From contig JAUSKE010000123.1 in assembly GCA_030649435.1 (NCBI GenBank), positions 1 to 9,806 on the forward strand: 9,806 nt of DNA, given 5' to 3'. Shown one piece after another: positions 6,119 to 9,806 of the stretch; the first letter of the stretch is position 1; each line of letters opens with the position of its first letter. The notes beneath the pieces are model-generated. The model worked only from the letters and a program-made list of their open reading frames with translations. It searched no databases and was not told the DNA's origin. A program made the position numbers and the translations under genes. This DNA comes from Deltaproteobacteria bacterium (GTDB taxonomy: Bacteria > UBA10199 > JACPAL01 > JACOUP01).

Positions 6119-8257
6119 GTGAACGCCCCACAGAAGCCAGCCGAGACCAAGGAGAACCCTGAGGCGATCACCCTCGTTTCCGACAACCCGCTCCTCTCTC
6201 ATCGAACCAACGCCGCCCTTTTTCACCTTCAAAAACAAGGCTTTTTAGAGATGACCCAGTCCTGGGTCGTCGGGAGCCGCCATTTTGCCCGTGTCAAGTT
6301 CAAGCCACCGCGCCACCTGATCCGTGACTGGCGACTGGTCATTCGGGATATCGAAATCGCCTTTTCTGGCGGTATCGTTACCCTGATGGCCGGTATTGCG
6401 AGTTATCTGCTCGGGGCCGTCGCCCTCCACCCCCACTGGTCACAATTTGTCGGGTCGTTTGTCTTGAGCCTTCTCGCCCGTTTTCGTACCATCGTTCGGC
6501 AGGGGATCATGTCGCTCCTGGGGCAAAAAGCGAAAAATATCTTTCCCCACCAGATCGACCTCTTTCAGATCCACAATCATCATTTCGCCATTGGGGCGGT
6601 CTCGATCGGAAAACTCTACGCCCCTATCGAACAGGCGTTTGAAAATTTTCTGGCCAACTCCTTCTACAACATCTGCGCCCATATCGGTCTTTCGGCCAGC
6701 TCCTTGATGATCAAATCAACCGATCAAGCACTCGCTTCGATCGCCTTTACCTTGCCGATCGATCTCTTTATCGAAGACCCCAAAAAGACCGAACGGTTGA
6801 AACGGTGGGTCGTGCGGCCGATCAACAAATTCCTCACCTACTATTCGCTCGCCGGCCTGATGGCGCTCGAAAGAGGGATCCCCGGCCCACCACTCTGGTA
6901 CTTGGCCAACACGAGCCAAAGAGTCTTCTCAATCTTGGGCATTCTTTTTTCTGTGATCACCGTTCCAAAGATCCGGGCCAAACCGAAAGAGGGGATGGAG
7001 TTCTTGGAAAAGGGGCTTGATGGGGATGGTCAACCACTCGAGGTACAGATCAGCCCAAACGGCCACTGCCTTCCAGATCGAAAGATTCCCCTGTTCGAAG
7101 ATGTCGACGAGGACGTCTCCTCCCTTCGCGAATCTTACCTGCAATGGTTCGATGTCTGCCAGGTCACCGACACCGGTGCCATGCGGGCCACCAATGCCTT
7201 TTTGGCCAACACCGCAGCGGGGGCCAAAATCAATCGTGGCAGTCTTGGTTTTGAAACATTGACCGATTCCGAGATGACCTGGCTCTGCCTGAAGAGCTTA
7301 GACCATGCCCCCTGGCTCACGATCAGCCGCAAAACCGGCTACAACGACAACCCGAATCTGGTAAAATTTTACTTTCTCTACGAGCCGACCAACAAAATTG
7401 AGGAGACGGCACTCACACAACCGCCGGTCACCTTCAAGAGCCCCTCCTACGGGATGATCCAGGTTCAGGGACAACACCGGATGGGAGAAGTCTGGCGCCG
7501 CTCGCAGAGCCGAAAGAAACCGTTTCATTTTCCGACCTTCGTCATTTCGATGACGGACGAAGAGATGGAAAAACTGGTCATCAAGCCGTTCGGTGGGATC
7601 GACCGCGTCCCCCATTTTCCACCCCCCTTCTTGAACCGGAACCGGATCGGGATTCAAAATCCGGGGCTCGCCGCGCGTAAACGTTTCTTTGTGAATATCC
7701 GCGATAGCCTGAACCCTATTCTTCAGCGGGAGATCGAAAATGCCAGGGCCAACTTCTTGGCCGGCAATCTGCCGTTTGGCGGGACCGGCATCGCCTGCGG
7801 GACCTTTTCGCCAACACATGCCGGTCATGTTTCGCTTTGGCAGCAAGCGATCCGGCAGATGGGGCTCAAAAAACTTTGCGCCTTTTCCGTCCCCCGTTCC
7901 CGAACCCACGGAGGGGCCATTCTATCGCACGCCGTCCGACAGGCGATCTTGCAAAACACCATCAAAGGGATTCCTGAGATCGAACTCTTCCAACCGATCG
8001 AAGGGTGGAACATTACCGACAATATCCGAAGGCTTATTTCGTCGACCCCCGGTCCCCACACGCTCATCTGTGGCAGTGACACCGCACCACTTTACCTGAA
8101 CGACCCACAACTTCCGTACGAACTGAAGATCGCCGTCCGGAGGCGTCTCGATGTCCCGATGCCACCGCGCTCTGAACGGGTGATCCACCTGATCGACGAT
8201 CCGGAACATTCATCAATCTCAAATCGAAGCAGTTTGGCTATTGTTTCAGGGGGCTAA
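6119..8257 (+). CDS. Membrane-associated protein fused to a NadD/NMNAT-like nucleotidyltransferase domain
   Basis: This 712-residue protein has two parts. Residues 1 to about 550 are not recognised: a polar N-terminus, a strongly hydrophobic segment at about 81-102, a second at about 107-120, a third near 268-283, a His-rich QIHNHHFAIG at 150-159, and then a soluble stretch with LNRNRIGIQNPGLAARKRFF near 505-524. Residues about 555-710 look like an HxGH nucleotidyltransferase: GTFSPTHAGH at 561-570 (NadD consensus GGTFDPIHxGH), basic VPRSRTHGG with Ser603 and Arg607 downstream, LICGSDT at 649-655, and HSSISNRSS at 697-705 where NadD has ISSTxIR. NadD adenylylates nicotinate mononucleotide in NAD synthesis; the substrate here is unknown. 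The GTG start lacks a ribosome-binding site and is a best guess; the first in-frame ATG is at 6251. The stop is 4 bp before pfk. Confidence 0.75.
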   Translation: MNAPQKPAETKENPEAITLVSDNPLLSHRTNAALFHLQKQGFLEMTQSWVVGSRHFARVKFKPPRHLIRDWRLVIRDIEIAFSGGIVTLMAGIASYLLGAVALHPHWSQFVGSFVLSLLARFRTIVRQGIMSLLGQKAKNIFPHQIDLFQIHNHHFAIGAVSIGKLYAPIEQAFENFLANSFYNICAHIGLSASSLMIKSTDQALASIAFTLPIDLFIEDPKKTERLKRWVVRPINKFLTYYSLAGLMALERGIPGPPLWYLANTSQRVFSILGILFSVITVPKIRAKPKEGMEFLEKGLDGDGQPLEVQISPNGHCLPDRKIPLFEDVDEDVSSLRESYLQWFDVCQVTDTGAMRATNAFLANTAAGAKINRGSLGFETLTDSEMTWLCLKSLDHAPWLTISRKTGYNDNPNLVKFYFLYEPTNKIEETALTQPPVTFKSPSYGMIQVQGQHRMGEVWRRSQSRKKPFHFPTFVISMTDEEMEKLVIKPFGGIDRVPHFPPPFLNRNRIGIQNPGLAARKRFFVNIRDSLNPILQREIENARANFLAGNLPFGGTGIACGTFSPTHAGHVSLWQQAIRQMGLKKLCAFSVPRSRTHGGAILSHAVRQAILQNTIKGIPEIELFQPIEGWNITDNIRRLISSTPGPHTLICGSDTAPLYLNDPQLPYELKIAVRRRLDVPMPPRSERVIHLIDDPEHSSISNRSSLAIVSGG

Positions 8258-8261
8258 AAAA

Positions 8262-9293
8262 ATGCGCTTGGGTCTTCTTACAGGTGGTGGTGATTGTCCC
8301 GGATTGAACGCCGCGATCCGCGCGGTGGTCTGTCGCGCGGCAGAACGAAAAATAACCATTTGCGGTATTCTCGAAGGGTGGAAGGGACTTCTGACCTCTT
8401 CTTTCCGACCTTTGGCGATCGACTCAATCTCAGGAATCCTCCCTTTGGGTGGGACCATCCTCGGCACCTCTCGCACAAACCCTTTAAAATCGTCGGCGAT
8501 GAGGCGAAAGGTGATCCGTAATTTTAAAAAAACTTCGTTGGATGGCATTCTTGCGATCGGCGGCGAAGGGACGATGCGGATCGCTTATTCCTTTCAAAAA
8601 GCGGGCGTTCCGATCATCGGGATCCCGAAGACGATCGACAACGACCTTTGGGGGACCGATGTCACGATCGGCTTCAACACCGCGGTTCAGATCGTAACCG
8701 ATGCGATTGACCGGTTGCGCACCACCGCTGAATCACACCACCGGGTGATGATCGTTGAGGTGATGGGGCGGCACACCGGCTGGATCGCCGTGAGTTCAGG
8801 GATCGCCGGCGGGGCGGAGGCCATTTTGATTCCGGAGAGCCCATTTCCCCTCTCTCGCCTAATCGATCTTCTTCAAAAGCGAAAAGAGCGGGGCAAAAAT
8901 TTTAGTATCGTTGTTGTCTCGGAGGATGCACGACTGGTCATCGGCAAAAAAGGTAAAATCCAGACGCCGGTCAAGCATGACGAATACGGCGACATCAAGC
9001 TGGGAGGCATTGGTCAGTTGATCGCTCGAGAACTGCGAAAGAAGAGTTCCTTCGAGGTGCGTGTCACCGAACTGGGGCATCTGCAACGGGGAGGGACGCC
9101 GACCGCGTTCGACCGGATCCTCGCCACACGCCTCGGTGTTGAGGCGGTTGACCTCGCTGCTAAAAAGAAGTTTGGTCGGATGGTTGGCCTACAGGGAAAC
9201 AAAATTATTTCGACACCACTCACCCAGATCGTCCCCCGGCTAAAGAAGGTGGACCGTTCTCTTTATCGCCTGTCAGAAACTTTCTTTGGTTGA
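8262..9293 (+). CDS. pfkA: 6-phosphofructokinase, group III, probably ATP-dependent
   Basis: This is the glycolytic enzyme phosphorylating fructose 6-phosphate to fructose 1,6-bisphosphate. Starting from ATG 8262, the 343 residues include the nucleotide loop TGGGDCPGLNAAIR (7-20), GGEGT (100-104), PKTIDNDLWGTD (122-133, catalytic Asp126), VEVMGRHTGWIA (165-176) and ELGHLQRGGTP (270-280). The Gly at the position of E. coli Gly104 (GGEGT, not GGEDT) together with Lys123 at E. coli position 124 is the pattern of group III ATP-using enzymes; PPi-using enzymes have Asp at the first position. I choose 8262 over the in-frame TTG at 8241 because it is preceded by AGGGGG at 8248-8253 and gives the normal N-terminus MRLGLLTGGGD. 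The ribosome-binding site lies inside the end of the fusion gene, so the two are probably co-expressed. Confidence 0.95.
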   Translation: MRLGLLTGGGDCPGLNAAIRAVVCRAAERKITICGILEGWKGLLTSSFRPLAIDSISGILPLGGTILGTSRTNPLKSSAMRRKVIRNFKKTSLDGILAIGGEGTMRIAYSFQKAGVPIIGIPKTIDNDLWGTDVTIGFNTAVQIVTDAIDRLRTTAESHHRVMIVEVMGRHTGWIAVSSGIAGGAEAILIPESPFPLSRLIDLLQKRKERGKNFSIVVVSEDARLVIGKKGKIQTPVKHDEYGDIKLGGIGQLIARELRKKSSFEVRVTELGHLQRGGTPTAFDRILATRLGVEAVDLAAKKKFGRMVGLQGNKIISTPLTQIVPRLKKVDRSLYRLSETFFG

Positions 9294-9297
9294 GACT

Positions 9298-9806
9298 CTA
9301 TAGCGTCGTGCCGCAACACCCCGTGCTGCTGCACTTGGCGTTGGCGGTGGTAATCCCTTGGGAGTTACCCAAATGATTGTCGGCCCACTTCTGACAGGCG
9401 AAATCATCCCCCGTACTACAGAAGCTGGTGGCACAGGCCCCCTGGGCTGATTGACTGTTAAAGACAATCGTCCGAACGGCGTTGATTGAATTGCCATCGC
9501 AAAAGCTCATCTCCTCAAAGTTGTTTTCACATTGACTGGCCACCGCCTTGGGGCCTGACGCGCTGAAATCCATCGAGACGATGATATCTGGTGTCGTACT
9601 ACAGCTATAATCGCCGGTGGCACTGATATTGGCCTTATAGGCCGAAGTGCTCCCGGAATAAATGGCATCGCTGAACCCTTCAGCCTGCGCCGTTGTCAAA
9701 AGGCTTCCGGAACCGTCCGTGACATAACGGTTGGTTTGATATTCAGTCGCGCCGGTGAGGCTCTGGTTGAAATCGCCGAATTTGTCCTGCAACGCAAAAC
9801 TGGCTG
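9298..9806 (-). CDS. Cys-rich, probably exported protein, C-terminal part (runs off right edge)
   Basis: The frame is open to the window edge, so the N-terminus is missing. A TTG at 9790-9792 is in frame, but readable codons (ASFA) continue upstream of it, so I do not take it as the start. The visible part of about 169 residues is rich in Ser, Thr, Asn, Gly and Ala, poor in Lys and Arg, and contains nine cysteines, including FCSTGDDFACQKW and a terminal CSSTGCCGTTL. This composition suggests an exported, disulfide-bonded protein. ASFALQDKFGDFNQSLTGAT at the visible start could follow the hydrophobic N-terminal helix of a pilin-like or TadE/TadG-like protein, but that helix is outside the window, so this is conjecture. 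It converges with pfk, and the two stops are separated by 4 bp. No function is assigned. Confidence 0.6.
   Translation of the reverse strand, partial: ASFALQDKFGDFNQSLTGATEYQTNRYVTDGSGSLLTTAQAEGFSDAIYSGSTSAYKANISATGDYSCSTTPDIIVSMDFSASGPKAVASQCENNFEEMSFCDGNSINAVRTIVFNSQSAQGACATSFCSTGDDFACQKWADNHLGNSQGITTANAKCSSTGCCGTTL

Noticed and set aside
7298..7909. A 203-codon open frame on the minus strand.
   Set aside because: It lies wholly antisense within the fusion gene, has no recognisable domain, and is explained by the codon pattern of the sense gene.
8241..8261. A TTG start for pfk at 8241.
   Set aside because: It overlaps the fusion gene, lacks a ribosome-binding site and adds seven residues before the canonical MRLGLLTGGGD start, which has a good AGGGGG upstream.

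Overview
The window looks like a stretch of bacterial chromosome from a Gram-negative organism. The proteins have a loosely deltaproteobacterial flavour, but nothing here fixes the taxon. All genes look chromosomal. I see no insertion sequences, integrases, CRISPR arrays, tRNAs or rRNAs. TTG and GTG starts occur alongside ATG.

Left part (1-1530, minus strand) is a ribosome/tRNA housekeeping operon in the order rpsP, trmD, rplS, rnhB. It is driven by a good sigma70-type promoter just upstream of rpsP (TTGACT, 17 bp, TAGAGT). rnhB starts with TTG inside the end of rplS and runs off the left edge. rimM, often found between rpsP and trmD, is absent; only 16 bp separate those two genes. A gap upstream (1469-1755) holds the promoter, a small dyad and a 54-codon plus-strand ORF that may be the remnant of a transporter.

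Middle part (1756-5983, minus strand) is a tight five-gene cluster. In transcription order it encodes an acyl-CoA dehydrogenase, an aldo/keto reductase, a dCTP deaminase-like protein (dcd), and an ABC exporter ATPase with its ABC-2 permease (NodI/NodJ type). Junctions range from a 4-bp overlap to a 9-bp gap, so it is very probably one operon, although the functions do not form an obvious pathway. The Dcd protein carries Gln where E. coli Dcd has its catalytic Glu138.

Right part (6119-9293, plus strand) is a two-gene unit. The first gene encodes a 712-residue protein with an unrecognised, partly membrane-associated N-terminal region of about 550 residues, fused to a nucleotidyltransferase domain of the NadD/NMNAT type. 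Four bases downstream lies an ATP-type group III 6-phosphofructokinase. A perfect TTGACA lies upstream of the pair. The right edge (9298-9806, minus strand) carries the C-terminal part of a cysteine-rich, probably exported protein that converges on pfk with a 4-bp gap.

The most noteworthy items are the membrane-nucleotidyltransferase fusion coupled to phosphofructokinase, and the Glu-to-Gln change in Dcd.
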